Part shown: positions 41,546 through 51,207 of the stretch, one piece after another
Layout of the letters: every line of letters begins with the position of its first letter
Position numbering within the stretch: position 1 is the stretch's first letter
Source of the DNA: DASSFG01 sp035547915
GTDB taxonomy: Bacteria; Planctomycetota; Planctomycetia; Pirellulales; JAICIG01
DNA: 64,000 nucleotides
Direction of reading: 5' to 3'
Assembly (NCBI GenBank): GCA_035547915.1
Contig: DASZTS010000140.1
Location: 115,430 to 179,429, forward strand
Notes under the pieces: model-generated
Told to the model about the DNA's origin: nothing
The model's database searches: none
The model's input: only the letters and a program-made list of their open reading frames with translations
Position numbers and translations under genes: made by a program

Positions 41546-42949
41546 TCACGTCGAGGGAACGGTGATGCGCGCCGCGTCGCCGGTGGCGTAGGCACGCATT
41601 TCCGCCGCGATGAAGAAAGAACCCGTGACGCAAATCAGGTGATCGTCGTCGGCCGCTTCACGAGCCGTCTGCCAGGCCGCGGCCACCTCGGGACAGACGT
41701 CGACCGGGATGTCGCTCGTCTGCCGCGCCAGCGCCGCCAGCTCTTCGGGAGGCACGCCGCGGGGATTGTTTTGATAGCGCGTGAAGATGGCCCGGTCGAA
41801 ATGGGGCAACAGGAGCTCGAGCATCTCGTCGACCTGCTTCTCCTGTGTCGTGGCGAAGACCAGCAGGCGGTCGCGCGCACGAAAACTCTCGTGCAGTGTC
41901 CGCACCAGCGCGCCGATCGAGGCCGCGTTGTGGGCCGAATCGAGAATGACGGTGGGGCGGCGGGCCACGACTTCGACGCGTGCCGGCCAGCGAACCTCGG
42001 CCAGTCCTCGCCGTGCGGCCGCGTCGGAGATCGACCAACCTTGCGCCCGCAATTGGTCGATGACGGCCAGGGCGATGGCCGCGTTGGCACCTTGATGCTC
42101 GCCGAGCAGCCCGACTTTCACATCGACCAGACGTTGCTCACGGCCCGCGGCGTGCGATACGAAATCGATCGTGGGCCAGACCGGCCCCGCGTCGACCGCC
42201 TGGGCGGGGCGATACGTGAAATCGAAATCGCGCTCGAGCTCGATGAGTGGCGCGCCCCGTTCTCGGCAGATCCGCTCGATCTCGCGCCGCGGCCCCTCGG
42301 CGGTCACGCCGCTGACCAGCGGCACGCCCGATTTCACGATACCCGCCTTCTCGCGGGCTATGGCTTCGAGCGTGTTGCCGAGCTGCTTCATGTGGTCGAA
42401 GCTGATGCTGGTGATGACGCCCACACGCGGCGTGCAGACGTTGGTCGAATCGAGCCGCCCGCCGAGTCCCACCTCGATCACCGCCGCATCGACCCCGCGA
42501 TCGACGAAGTGCAGCAGGCCGAGCGCGGTGGTCAGCTCGAAATAGGTCGGTCCGCTCTCACCGCCGCCGATGGCCTCGGCCTCGCGATCCATGTCGGCCA
42601 CGACCGGCCGCAGCTTATCGGTCAGCGCGGCGAGTTCCTGTTCGCCGCACATGCGGCCGTCGATGCGGAATCGCTCTTCGAGTCGCTCCAGGTGCGGAGA
42701 CGTATAGAGACCGGTCGAATAACCGGCCGCCGAGAGGACGGCGGCGATCATGGCCGAGGTCGAGCCCTTTCCCTTCGTGCCAGCCACGTGAACGATCGGT
42801 AGGCGCTGCTGCGGATCGCCCAGCCGGCGCAGCAGGTCGCGCATCCGATCGAGCTTCAGCTCGCGACTGCCGTAGGGCATGCCCACGGCCCGTTCGTAGT
42901 CGATGCGGCCGTACAGGAACGACAAGGCAGCCTGATAAGCATCGCTCAA
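41546..42949 (-). CDS. folC: Folylpolyglutamate / dihydrofolate synthase
   Basis: About 467 aa from a TTG at 42949, with AAGGA about 10 bases upstream; the frame is open further upstream but the family usually starts near DAYQAALSFLYGRIDYE. FolC adds glutamate to folates using ATP. Motifs: IVHVAGTKGKGSTSAMIAAVL P-loop, TGLYTSPHLERLEERFRIDG, GLGGRLDSTNV, SFDHMKQLGNTLEAIAREKAGI and VILDSAHNAASI. It is monocistronic on the minus strand. Confidence 0.95.
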   Translation of the reverse strand: MSDAYQAALSFLYGRIDYERAVGMPYGSRELKLDRMRDLLRRLGDPQQRLPIVHVAGTKGKGSTSAMIAAVLSAAGYSTGLYTSPHLERLEERFRIDGRMCGEQELAALTDKLRPVVADMDREAEAIGGGESGPTYFELTTALGLLHFVDRGVDAAVIEVGLGGRLDSTNVCTPRVGVITSISFDHMKQLGNTLEAIAREKAGIVKSGVPLVSGVTAEGPRREIERICRERGAPLIELERDFDFTYRPAQAVDAGPVWPTIDFVSHAAGREQRLVDVKVGLLGEHQGANAAIALAVIDQLRAQGWSISDAAARRGLAEVRWPARVEVVARRPTVILDSAHNAASIGALVRTLHESFRARDRLLVFATTQEKQVDEMLELLLPHFDRAIFTRYQNNPRGVPPEELAALARQTSDIPVDVCPEVAAAWQTAREAADDDHLICVTGSFFIAAEMRAYATGDAARITVPST

Positions 42950-43229
42950 AGATGTGGATTCCTTCGTCCGAGGCGGGTAGCTGTCTAGTCTATCCTGGGC
43001 CGACGGTGGAACAAAGTCGGCGCGAACGGGGCGGCGGGCGAACCAAAGCGAGTTGGCTGCCGTAGCAGTGGTTGCCGAGGGTGCGCGGGCACGAGCGGGC
43101 ACGGCTGGAAAATCGACTGCAAATGGCCTACAACATCAACAGCCCCGCCGCCCATCGGGCTAGGCGCCGTGGGCTGGCACGCTGACCACGCCCCGTTCCC
43201 CGGCACGATCGCGCATTTGCGAGTCGAGG

Positions 43230-43901
43230 ATGCTACGTCTCACCAACGTCAAGAAATCGTTCATCGAGCCCGACGGAACGGCGCTTCCCATCCTCGATAT
43301 TTCGCACTTTGAGGTCGGCGCCGGCGAGCAGATGGTGCTCGTCGGGCGGAGCGGCTGCGGCAAGACCACGCTGCTGCACGTGATCGCTGGCATCAGCCGT
43401 CCGGATCAGGGACGGGTCGAAATCCATGGTTGCGACCTGGTCTCGTTGCCCGAAGCGGGCCGCGACCGTTTCCGCGCCGACAACATCGGCTATGTGTTCC
43501 AGACGTTCAACCTGCTGCCCGGCTTCTCGGCCTTGGAGAACGTGCTGCTGGGCATGACGTTTTCTCGCGGTCGTGCCGACACGGGCCGGGCGACCGCCCT
43601 GTTGAAGCGCGTGGGGTTGGAGCATCGGCTATCGCACAAGCCGGCGACGCTTTCGGTGGGCGAACAACAACGCGTCGCCGTGGCCCGCGCCCTGGCCAAC
43701 CGTCCCAAGCTGTTGCTGGCCGACGAGCCGACGGCCAACGTCGATACGCGCAACCAACAGCAGATCATCGAGTTGATCCGGCAGACGTGCTCCGAGGAAC
43801 AGGTGACGCTCGTGCTGGTCACACATACGCCCGAAGTCGCCGCCCAGTTCACTCGCGTCGAACGTTTGGAAGAATTCAACCAGGCGGTGGCCGCAGCATG
43901 A
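43230..43901 (+). CDS. ABC transporter ATP-binding protein (MacB/LolD type)
   Basis: 223 aa. Walker A GRSGCGKTT, Q-loop FQTFNLLPGFSALENVLL, signature LSVGEQQRVAVARAL, Walker B LLLADEPTANVD and switch His in VTHTPEVAAQF are all present. It pairs with the permease that starts 4 bp before its stop (ATGA overlap). Such mechanotransmission transporters do not usually move substrate through the membrane but drive periplasmic events. Confidence 0.95.
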   Translation: MLRLTNVKKSFIEPDGTALPILDISHFEVGAGEQMVLVGRSGCGKTTLLHVIAGISRPDQGRVEIHGCDLVSLPEAGRDRFRADNIGYVFQTFNLLPGFSALENVLLGMTFSRGRADTGRATALLKRVGLEHRLSHKPATLSVGEQQRVAVARALANRPKLLLADEPTANVDTRNQQQIIELIRQTCSEEQVTLVLVTHTPEVAAQFTRVERLEEFNQAVAAA

Positions 43902-45529
43902 GTCTCTGGAAGATCGCGTGGCGGAGCGTGCAGCAACGGGCCTTGGCCTCGTGCCTGACCGGCGTGTCGATGGCGCTCGGCGTGGCGCTGGTGGTCACCG
44001 TGCTGGTCATCCATTCGGTGGTCGACCGCTTCTTCCGCCAAAGCAGCCAGGGCTACGACATGATCGTGGGGGCCACCAAGGGCGGCCGGCTGCAACTCGT
44101 GCTCAACACGGTCTACCACCTCAGTCAGCCGGTGGAGAACCTGCCCTACTCCTTCTACAAAGAATTCTTGAAAGACGGCGAGCATCCGGGCAAGTTCGCC
44201 TCGCTCGTCGACGTGGCGGTGCCCCTCTGCTTGGGTGACAGTTACGAAGAATTTCGGGTGGTGGGTACCACGCCCGCCATGTTCGAGGTCTGGGCGCCCT
44301 ATCAGAAATACGAGTTCGCCGATGGGCGGAACTTCAAGCAGGACGGATTCTTCGAAGGCGTGATCGGCTCCGTCGTGGCCAGCACCACCGGGTTGAAGGT
44401 CGGCGACGAATTCCAGCCGACGCACGGGGTCGAAGCGACGGAAGGATCGCACAAGCACGATGCGTTCAAGGTGGTCGGCATCCTCAAGCCCACCGGCACG
44501 CCGAACGACCGCGCGTTGTTCATCAACATGGAAGGTTTCTATCTGCTCCGTGGCCATGCCAAGGAGGAGGAAGAGGGGCACGGCAACTCCGCCGAGCACC
44601 ATGACGCCGAGGACGCGCATGACGATCATGCGATGCACGAGGAGCATGGCGAGCACGCCCACGCGGAGCACGGGCACGAAGAACACGCCCATGAAGAGCA
44701 TGCGCGCGACGACCATGCCGAAGGCGAACACGCCACCGAGGGGAAACCGCATGCCGACCACGACCATGCCGACCATGACCACGACCATGCGGACCATGAG
44801 CATGCTGACGAGGCCCATCACGACCACGACGAGCATGCCATGTCGGATCACGATGCCGATCACGAGCATGGTGAACAAGAGCACGCCGATCACGAGCATG
44901 CCGATCACGAGCACGGTGCGGCGGGGCACGACCACGATCATCACCACGCACACGTGCCGCTGCCCGAGTCGCAGCGCGAAGTGACGGCCATCCTGGTGCG
45001 CAGCACGACAACGAATCCGTTGGGCTCGATGAACCTGCGGCGGATGATCAACAAGGGGAACGAAGCCCAGGCCGTGCTGCCGGCGATGGAGATCAACAGC
45101 TTGCTGGAGATGATCGTCGGCAACTTGCGGTCGCTGTTGCTGGCGCTGTCGGTGTTGATCGTGATCGTAGCGGGCATCGGCATCATGGTGAGCATCTACA
45201 ACTCGATGAGCGATCGCCGCCGCGACATCGCCGTGATGCGTTCGCTCGGCGCCCGACGTTCGACCGTGCTCAGCGTGATCCTGCTCGAGTCGATCCTGCT
45301 CTCCCTGGGCGGAGGCGTGGCGGGTTGGCTCGTCGGTCATGGTCTGATCGCGGCCGCCGGTCCGTGGGTGCTGAAACACACCGGCTTTGCGATGACCGCC
45401 TGGCAGTTTTCGACGTGGGAACCGGCCCTCGTCCCCGGTCTGGTATTGCTGGCCTCGCTCGTCGGCTACCTGCCGGCCATGGCCGCCTATCGTACCGACG
45501 TGGCCAAGGCGCTTTCCGCGGCGCCGTAA
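43898..45529 (+). CDS. FtsX/MacB-type permease with a large His/Asp/Glu-rich insertion
   Basis: 543 aa. The N-terminal membrane helix (LASCLTGVSMALGVALVVTVLVI), a periplasmic MacB core-like domain, and three C-terminal helices (LLLALSVLIVIVAGIGIMV, VILLESILLSLGGGVAGWLVG, PALVPGLVLLASLVGYLPA) give the usual type VII ABC permease. The cytoplasmic motif SIYNSMSDRRRDIAVMRSLGARR is conserved. Unusually, the periplasmic domain contains about 125 residues (roughly 225-350) made almost only of His, Asp, Glu and Ala in HADHDHADHEH-type repeats. This could buffer or sense Zn, Ni or Cu (inference). Confidence 0.93.
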   Translation: MSLWKIAWRSVQQRALASCLTGVSMALGVALVVTVLVIHSVVDRFFRQSSQGYDMIVGATKGGRLQLVLNTVYHLSQPVENLPYSFYKEFLKDGEHPGKFASLVDVAVPLCLGDSYEEFRVVGTTPAMFEVWAPYQKYEFADGRNFKQDGFFEGVIGSVVASTTGLKVGDEFQPTHGVEATEGSHKHDAFKVVGILKPTGTPNDRALFINMEGFYLLRGHAKEEEEGHGNSAEHHDAEDAHDDHAMHEEHGEHAHAEHGHEEHAHEEHARDDHAEGEHATEGKPHADHDHADHDHDHADHEHADEAHHDHDEHAMSDHDADHEHGEQEHADHEHADHEHGAAGHDHDHHHAHVPLPESQREVTAILVRSTTTNPLGSMNLRRMINKGNEAQAVLPAMEINSLLEMIVGNLRSLLLALSVLIVIVAGIGIMVSIYNSMSDRRRDIAVMRSLGARRSTVLSVILLESILLSLGGGVAGWLVGHGLIAAAGPWVLKHTGFAMTAWQFSTWEPALVPGLVLLASLVGYLPAMAAYRTDVAKALSAAP

Positions 45530-45590
45530 GAGCGCCATTTGTCCGACGAACACCGTCCCTTTCTTAACAACCAACCGAGCGAGGCCCGTC

Positions 45591-46106
45591 ATGAGCAAGT
45601 CCGTCCAACCGATTCCTCCCGGGCACGAAAGCCCGATTCCGCACCTCGTGTGCAGCCCGTGCTCGGAAGCGATCGAATTCTACAAGAAGGCCTTCGGAGC
45701 CGAAGAAATACGCCGCATGCCTTCCCCGGATGGCCGGATCATGCATGCCGCGATCCGCCTCGGCAAGGGCTTCGTATTCCTGGTCGACGACTTCCCCGAG
45801 TACTGTGGCGGCAAGGCGTCCACGCCGAAAGCGCTAGGTGGCACGCCCGTCACGATCCACCAGTATGTTGCCGACTGCGACGCTACGGTCGAGCGCGCAA
45901 AGGAGGCCGGCGCGACCCTGTTGATGGGCCCGCACGACATGTTCTGGGGTGATCGTTATGCCCAGGTACTCGATCCCTACGGCCACAAGTGGTCGATCGC
46001 CACGCACATCAAGGACATGACGCCGGAAGAGATGCAGGCGGGCATGAAGCAAGCCTTCTCGCCCGAATCGTCGTGCGGCGAAGCGGCCAAGACCGGCACC
46101 CGCTGA
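45591..46106 (+). CDS. VOC-superfamily (glyoxalase/PhnB-like) protein
   Basis: 171 aa. One VOC fold of paired beta-alpha-beta units: PIPHLVCSPCSEAIEFYKKAFGAEEIRRM, then MHAAIRLGKGFVFLVDDFPE, then TIHQYVADCDATVERAKEAGATLLMG and DRYAQVLDPYGHKWSIATHI. The type matches PhnB/YdhR-like dioxygenase-fold proteins with unassigned substrates. The stand-alone gene follows the ABC pair with a 61-bp gap. Confidence 0.9.
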   Translation: MSKSVQPIPPGHESPIPHLVCSPCSEAIEFYKKAFGAEEIRRMPSPDGRIMHAAIRLGKGFVFLVDDFPEYCGGKASTPKALGGTPVTIHQYVADCDATVERAKEAGATLLMGPHDMFWGDRYAQVLDPYGHKWSIATHIKDMTPEEMQAGMKQAFSPESSCGEAAKTGTR

Positions 46107-46139
46107 GCGGTTGTAAGGTGCGGTGGTGGCTGGCCCGGG

Positions 46140-47789
46140 TCATGCCGGCGCGTCGAGAAACGCGTTGGCGACTTCGGCATCGGCCGCCACCGCTTCGCAG
46201 GCGGCCATCAAGGCCGCATAGCTCATCGGAAAACGGATCGCCGTGCCCATACGGCGGTAGTCTTCGAGATGGCGAAGATCGGTGACGACCAACCGCGTTT
46301 CGGCGAACAAGCCCGATCCGAGATAGGGCGCCAGCCGTTTGGCCGGCACGTCGCCACAGTTGACGATAATATTCCCCTCGACGGCCAGCCGTTCCGGCTC
46401 GAGGGGGCGCACTGTCAGTCCCATCGAGGCCAGCACCTCCGGCAAGATGTCGCCCCGACGCGACGAGAGCGAGACGTAGCCGACGCTCCGTAGCGGCGTC
46501 TCGGCCTCCATGCCGTCCTGGCCGGTGGCCGCCACGTCGAGATGCTCGAGCGCGGCACGGGTTTCTTCGACTATCTCGGCCAAGGGGGGCAGATTCAATC
46601 TGGCCACCACCGCGCCCGGCGCGGGCTCGACCACGTCGAACGGTTCCCACCCTGTCGCGATCCGCCCGACCAATCCCGCGATCTTGCACAGCTCGACCTT
46701 GGTCCGCAGCGGGTCGCTCATCGATTGGAGTTCATCGTAGCTCGACAACGTATGCCGCAAGGGTCCATACACGGTCGGCGGAAAACCCCAGTTCGCCAGA
46801 ATGGTCGCCATCACCTCCGAATGCCGACTGGGGAAGCAGCGGTCTTCCTGATCGAGCAGGCTCTCGCCGTTCGCCGCGCACGAGCGCGTGAGCAACTCGT
46901 ACATGCCGGGATACAACGTGCCGAGCACGACACGGCCCAACCCCTGCGTGAGCGCGCTGATGTACAACCCGCTGTGGTCGCTGAGGTGTACGTGTTCCAT
47001 CAGCCGCCCCATGGCGATGCCGCTGGCCATGCTCTGCCGCCAGAGCAGCGTCGAATTCATCCAGGTGAACGTGCGGTCTGCGATTCCCACGAGCGCGCTC
47101 GTGGCCGAGGCGATCTCGGCCACGCGGCGGGTGCCGATGCGTACGATGGCCTCCTCCAGGTCCATGATCTTCTGTGACGTGTTGATATAGAACTGGCTGT
47201 TGGCCAACCGCAACACTTCGACGGCCAGCGAGGCGTCGCGCGCCAGCGCCTCGGCCAGTTCGCGCACGCTGGTCTCCTCCTGGGAGGTCAGGCGCACCAC
47301 GTCGAGCGCCGCCTGCGAGATCGGCAGCGCGTAGCGCACGTTCGCCAGCTTTTGTTCCAGATCGGCGGCCGAGACGGTGGTCGTTCCCGCTCCGCCGCGC
47401 CGCTCGAGCGCGGTCCGCCGGGCGAGCAGGGCTTTGAACTTGGCCGCCAGATGGAACACGGGCACGGGCTTGAAGACGACGTCGTCGACGCCCCGGATGA
47501 GCAGGTCGGCGGCGAGGCGCGGTTCGACGACGCCCGTCAACACGATGACCAGTGGACGGGGTTGGCGGGCGAGCGTCGCCACCGAGAGCGCATGGCCGTT
47601 GAGCATCGGCAAGCGCAGGTCGGTGAGCAGGATATCGTACGCGCCGCCCACGAGCATGGCACCGGCCACCACGCCGTTGGCTGCAAAGTCGCAAACAAAA
47701 CCTTCGGCCGACAAGCTGTGCCCGATGGCTTGGGCCAAGGCGGCGTCGTCCTCTACGACCAAGACGCGGTGCGGCGTGTCACTCGACAA
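46140..47789 (-). CDS. REC-HDOD response regulator at the end of the Tad operon
   Basis: 549 aa from a TTG at 47789, with AGGAGG 6 bases upstream; the longer frame is only the shadow of tadG. A receiver domain (VLVVEDDAALAQAIG, ILLTDLRLPMLNGHAL, VIVLTGV, VVFKPV) is followed by an HDOD domain (LPISQAALDVVRLTSQ, ELAEALARDASLAVEVLRLANSQFY, then AIVRIGTRRVAEIASA) and an unassigned alpha/beta C-terminal part. HDOD proteins often control motility, biofilm or pili. It overlaps the tadG end by 11 bp, so it probably belongs to the pilus operon and tunes its use. Confidence 0.88.
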   Translation of the reverse strand: MSSDTPHRVLVVEDDAALAQAIGHSLSAEGFVCDFAANGVVAGAMLVGGAYDILLTDLRLPMLNGHALSVATLARQPRPLVIVLTGVVEPRLAADLLIRGVDDVVFKPVPVFHLAAKFKALLARRTALERRGGAGTTTVSAADLEQKLANVRYALPISQAALDVVRLTSQEETSVRELAEALARDASLAVEVLRLANSQFYINTSQKIMDLEEAIVRIGTRRVAEIASATSALVGIADRTFTWMNSTLLWRQSMASGIAMGRLMEHVHLSDHSGLYISALTQGLGRVVLGTLYPGMYELLTRSCAANGESLLDQEDRCFPSRHSEVMATILANWGFPPTVYGPLRHTLSSYDELQSMSDPLRTKVELCKIAGLVGRIATGWEPFDVVEPAPGAVVARLNLPPLAEIVEETRAALEHLDVAATGQDGMEAETPLRSVGYVSLSSRRGDILPEVLASMGLTVRPLEPERLAVEGNIIVNCGDVPAKRLAPYLGSGLFAETRLVVTDLRHLEDYRRMGTAIRFPMSYAALMAACEAVAADAEVANAFLDAPA

Positions 47790-49281
47790 GGGACACCTCC
47801 TGCACGGGTGGCAAGAGCGATGGTGGCGCGATGGTGCATTGCAAGAGCTCGACGATGCGCATCGTGCCCGATGCCACGCTGACGTTAAATGTTCCCTCGC
47901 CGACGAGCATGACGTGCCCCCACTTCGCGTAAATCGCCCCTGCAAAGGTGCCGCCGAGGAGCAACTGCTCCTGCACGATGATGATTGGCCGGCGGTCGAA
48001 ACGGCGCTGAAACAATAGCATCCCGGCGAACGGGCTGCCCGGAGTACTGATCGCCGAGAACGTGCTTCCCGGCAATCCGATATTGATGACCGTGCTGGGG
48101 GTGAGCGTCGTGGCGGTGCTCGCCGGCGGTTGGCTCCCGCCGTCCGAGTTGTCGGGGGATCCTTGGTCGGCCGTATAGCCGGTGCTGTCGGTGATATAGA
48201 ACATGGTGCCCGTGGCCGTGACCTGGCCGCCCAACACAGCCAAGGCAATGTTGGTCAGCGGGTTGACGCTCCTCACGATATATACACCCGGGTTGAACGT
48301 GACCTGGCCGGAGACGATTTCGATCCAGTCGTAGACTCCGGGATTCAGGGTCTGCTGTTGAATGGGCAACAGGACGACCGCCACGCCGCCGTAATAGTTG
48401 TCGCTCACGTTGACCGGGTCGGCGCTCGTGGTCGGCACCGGCATGTTGATCCACGGGTCGGGAACGGGTAGCGCGTTGGCCCGCAGCGGATTCGGCTTTC
48501 CCTGCGTGACGCTGCCGTAGTTGGCCTGGTTGTCGACACCGCCGGCCACTCGGATATCGGTGGCCAGCAGCTTCGTGATCGAAATCAAGGGTGTGCAAGA
48601 AATGCCATAGGGAGGCCCCGGTCCGGTACCCGCCGGATCGCCATTCTGGTCGACGCCGCCCCAGGTCGTGTTCGCCAACACGGCGCCTTGTACTTGCAGG
48701 TTGCCGATCCCCAGCACTTCGATGCCACCGATCAAGGCCGGCAGCGATGGGAGCGTCGGCACGCCCGTTATGGTCATCGGCAACGATAGCGCGGCCGGCG
48801 AAGGGTCGAGAGCGACCAAGGCAGCGCCGGCGGTTGTCGGTGCATAGCCGGCGACCGCGCGACTCGACAACTGGGGAGTGATCAGATTTCCCGCCGCGGC
48901 GGCGAAGAAGGTTTGGCCCCGTTCGCTCACTACGACTTCGACGTAGCCGGCGGCACCGGCGTAGGCGCCGTCCTGCGGCGGAATCTGCACCGTCACCGTG
49001 GCATTCGACGACGTGTTGTAGTTCGTGACATATTTCGTGGCGGTCGCCGTGGCGACACTCGAACCGTTTCCTTGGAGAAGGTCCATCGCCGCGGCAGACG
49101 CGGCGGCGTCGGCCGCCTGTTGCATATCCTCCGCCTGGCCCATCAAGCCATTGCCGTCGATGACGATGGCGAGCATGCCCAGCAGGGCCGGCAGGGTGAT
49201 CATCACGGCGACGAGTACCTTGGCGGTACGCCGCCCGCGTCGGAATCGTTTGGTCGGAAGGCGAAGAGAGTGAGTGTTCAT
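47779..49281 (-). CDS. tadG: TadG-like protein
   Basis: 500 aa from the ATG at 49281. The N-terminal part is a TadE/TadG-type signal-anchor (VAVMITLPALLGMLAIVIDGNGLMGQAEDMQQAADAAASAAA) in which Ala-rich repeats follow the helix, as in TadG. The rest is a beta-rich exported domain with long SQVTFNPGVYIV / NPGVYDWIEIV type strands. No von Willebrand A domain is visible. It is the last structural gene of the Tad operon and ends inside the start of the REC-HDOD gene. Confidence 0.85.
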   Translation of the reverse strand: MNTHSLRLPTKRFRRGRRTAKVLVAVMITLPALLGMLAIVIDGNGLMGQAEDMQQAADAAASAAAMDLLQGNGSSVATATATKYVTNYNTSSNATVTVQIPPQDGAYAGAAGYVEVVVSERGQTFFAAAAGNLITPQLSSRAVAGYAPTTAGAALVALDPSPAALSLPMTITGVPTLPSLPALIGGIEVLGIGNLQVQGAVLANTTWGGVDQNGDPAGTGPGPPYGISCTPLISITKLLATDIRVAGGVDNQANYGSVTQGKPNPLRANALPVPDPWINMPVPTTSADPVNVSDNYYGGVAVVLLPIQQQTLNPGVYDWIEIVSGQVTFNPGVYIVRSVNPLTNIALAVLGGQVTATGTMFYITDSTGYTADQGSPDNSDGGSQPPASTATTLTPSTVINIGLPGSTFSAISTPGSPFAGMLLFQRRFDRRPIIIVQEQLLLGGTFAGAIYAKWGHVMLVGEGTFNVSVASGTMRIVELLQCTIAPPSLLPPVQEVSLVE

Positions 49282-49292
49282 GACGGGGCCTC

Positions 49293-49763
49293 TCAATGAA
49301 GGATGCGCATCGTCGAGGTCGCCTGTAAGTGGAGGGTGCCATAGCCGAACACGCTGCCGACGAGCGATGTCTGGGGATAGCTCACCGTAGCCTGGACGCG
49401 ATGGTCCGCCTGAGTGTCGCCGTCGAGCCAGATCAGTTGCAATTGCACGTTCGCGGGAGAGAACGTCGACAGGTAGGGCCAGATCGCCTGGGCCGGCTCC
49501 GATGAGTCGGCGCCGGTGGTCGTCACCGTCGTGGGTCCCCAGGTTGTGTGTTTGGGCGGAGCGAGGGCGCCGTGAACGATTGCCTCGCGGGCCAGATGGC
49601 GGGCCGCCGCCGACAAGGAGTTGTAGCGAAACACGGCCAGCCCGAGATCGAGCGACCCGAAGATCAAGAAGAGGAACACCGGCAGGATGAGCGCCGTTTC
49701 GACGAGTGCGGCGCCGCGCCTGTCGGGTACGGCACGTGAGCGGGCACGAGGAATCGCTTTCAT
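49293..49763 (-). CDS. tadF: TadE-family minor pseudopilin
   Basis: 156 aa from the ATG at 49763. It has the TadE-like N-terminus: RRGAALVETALILPVFLFLIFGSLDLGLAVF, in which the Glu at position 5 of the helix marks pseudopilin processing. The remainder is a small beta-rich exported part. It overlaps the preceding TadE gene by 4 bp (ATGA). Calling it tadF rather than tadE is by order only. Confidence 0.85.
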   Translation of the reverse strand: MKAIPRARSRAVPDRRGAALVETALILPVFLFLIFGSLDLGLAVFRYNSLSAAARHLAREAIVHGALAPPKHTTWGPTTVTTTGADSSEPAQAIWPYLSTFSPANVQLQLIWLDGDTQADHRVQATVSYPQTSLVGSVFGYGTLHLQATSTMRILH

Positions 49764-50233
49764 CGTATCTGCCGCATGGTGGTGGTCCGGCCGAGGAGCA
49801 CGCTTTGCGGAATCCCCGGCCACGGAACAATGGTCGTGAACGGATACTGCACTTCGACGGTGACGCGGAACAGGCCGTAGGAGTCGGACGCCGTGTTGAT
49901 AGACACCTGCAATTGCGACGCGTTGAAATTGGGAATGGGCGACATCTCGGCCGTGATCGCTTGTTGCAAGCGCGACTGCCACGACGACTGCGTATAGGAC
50001 GTGAAGTTGTGCGTGGCCCCATACTCGGCCCCCGCCCGGCTGGCATTCGATACGGCGCAGTAGGCGTAAGCGATGCGCCCGAAATCGACGCAGCCCAGGA
50101 TGACCGTCATCAGCAGCGGCAGCAGGAGCGCCAATTCGGTGGCGGCCGTCGCGCGACGATCTCTGCCGGGGCGACGGGCGTGTCGTCTGCGCTTGCGTTT
50201 CGGGGTGGGTCGAATCTGTCCCAACTCGTTCAT
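49760..50233 (-). CDS. tadE: TadE-family minor pseudopilin
   Basis: 157 aa from the ATG at 50233. A basic head (KRKRRRHARRPGRDRRA) precedes the pseudopilin helix TAATELALLLPLLMTVILGCVDFGRIAYAY with the conserved Glu. Longer frames upstream are shadows of tadC. It overlaps the tadC stop by 4 bp. Confidence 0.87.
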   Translation of the reverse strand: MNELGQIRPTPKRKRRRHARRPGRDRRATAATELALLLPLLMTVILGCVDFGRIAYAYCAVSNASRAGAEYGATHNFTSYTQSSWQSRLQQAITAEMSPIPNFNASQLQVSINTASDSYGLFRVTVEVQYPFTTIVPWPGIPQSVLLGRTTTMRQIR

Positions 50234-51195
50234 TCGGGCTGCGCCTTCTGCGCTGCCGAACGGCGCGGCGGCGAGAAATGCTCCTGAATCTGAATCGCCG
50301 CCGGCCCGGCGAGCACGACGAAGATGGCCGGAAAGATGAACAGCACGGTGGGGAACAGAATCAGCACGGCGGCCCGCTGAGCCGTTTCCTCGGCCCTTTG
50401 TTCGCGCTGCGTGCGCAGCAGGTCGGCGTGGTTGCGGAAGGCATCGGCCAACGTGGTGCCGAAGCGCTGAGCTTGTTCGGCGAACGTGCTCAACGTCCGC
50501 AGCGATTCGGTACCCGACCGATCGGCGAAGCGCCGCAGGGCCTCGTGCGGTGCCTTGCCCAACTCTATCTCGTGCTCGACGATGCTCATTTCGTGTGCCA
50601 AAACCGGATGGGCCACGCGCAGTTCGTCGTTGACCCGCTGGATGGCCGCTTGGAGGCTGAGGCCGCTCTCCAGGCACGCGACGAGCAGGTCCATGAAGTC
50701 GGGCAAGGATCGCATGAACACGATCTGCCGTTTGACGTACCGCCGGTCCAGCCACCAACCGGGCGCCAAAAACCCACCGCCGGCGGCGGACAGACAGGCG
50801 ACGAGCGCCGTCTTGGGGCCAAGTGCTCCCAACACGGCGGCGGCCAAGCAGGCGCAGGCCGGCACGATGGCGCACACGAAGCGGCAGGCGAGGAACCGCG
50901 GCACAGCCTGGCCGGAGTAGATGCCCGCCTTCGCCAGCCGCCCCTGCAACCGAGACTGCTTCGTCGTGTCGTTGGGCAAGAACCGCGCGCCCAGCGTGTT
51001 CAGTGCGGTGCTCAGTCGCTGCTGCGCGCCCGACGCCGTCCGCGTTTCGCGGCGCTGGCCGCCCGCCTTCTGCAAACGTTCCTCGACGCGCCGATCGGTG
51101 GTGCGCAGCAGCGATCCGACCAATAGCACGAGCGAGGTCACCGCGACGAACGCGGCGACCGTCCACAAGGCAAGGTCCCATGGCAGATCTTCCAT
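50230..51195 (-). CDS. tadC: TadC, type II/IV secretion F-domain inner-membrane protein
   Basis: 321 aa. An N-terminal helix, then two helices around FLACRFVCAIVPACACLAAAVLGALG, then the T2SSF domain (SLPDFMDLLVACLESGLSLQAAIQRV, AHEMSIVEHEIELGKAPHEALRRFADRSG) and C-terminal helices (AAVLILFPTVLFIFPAIFVVLAG). It forms the pilus assembly platform with TadB. Confidence 0.93.
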   Translation of the reverse strand: MEDLPWDLALWTVAAFVAVTSLVLLVGSLLRTTDRRVEERLQKAGGQRRETRTASGAQQRLSTALNTLGARFLPNDTTKQSRLQGRLAKAGIYSGQAVPRFLACRFVCAIVPACACLAAAVLGALGPKTALVACLSAAGGGFLAPGWWLDRRYVKRQIVFMRSLPDFMDLLVACLESGLSLQAAIQRVNDELRVAHPVLAHEMSIVEHEIELGKAPHEALRRFADRSGTESLRTLSTFAEQAQRFGTTLADAFRNHADLLRTQREQRAEETAQRAAVLILFPTVLFIFPAIFVVLAGPAAIQIQEHFSPPRRSAAQKAQPE

Positions 51196-51207
51196 CGGGC
51201 GGCTGCA

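Noticed and set aside
44523..45011. Alternative frames across the His-rich insertion (Met/Val- or Arg/His-rich)
   Set aside because: Low-complexity codon runs open all frames. The permease frame is continuous with both membrane parts.
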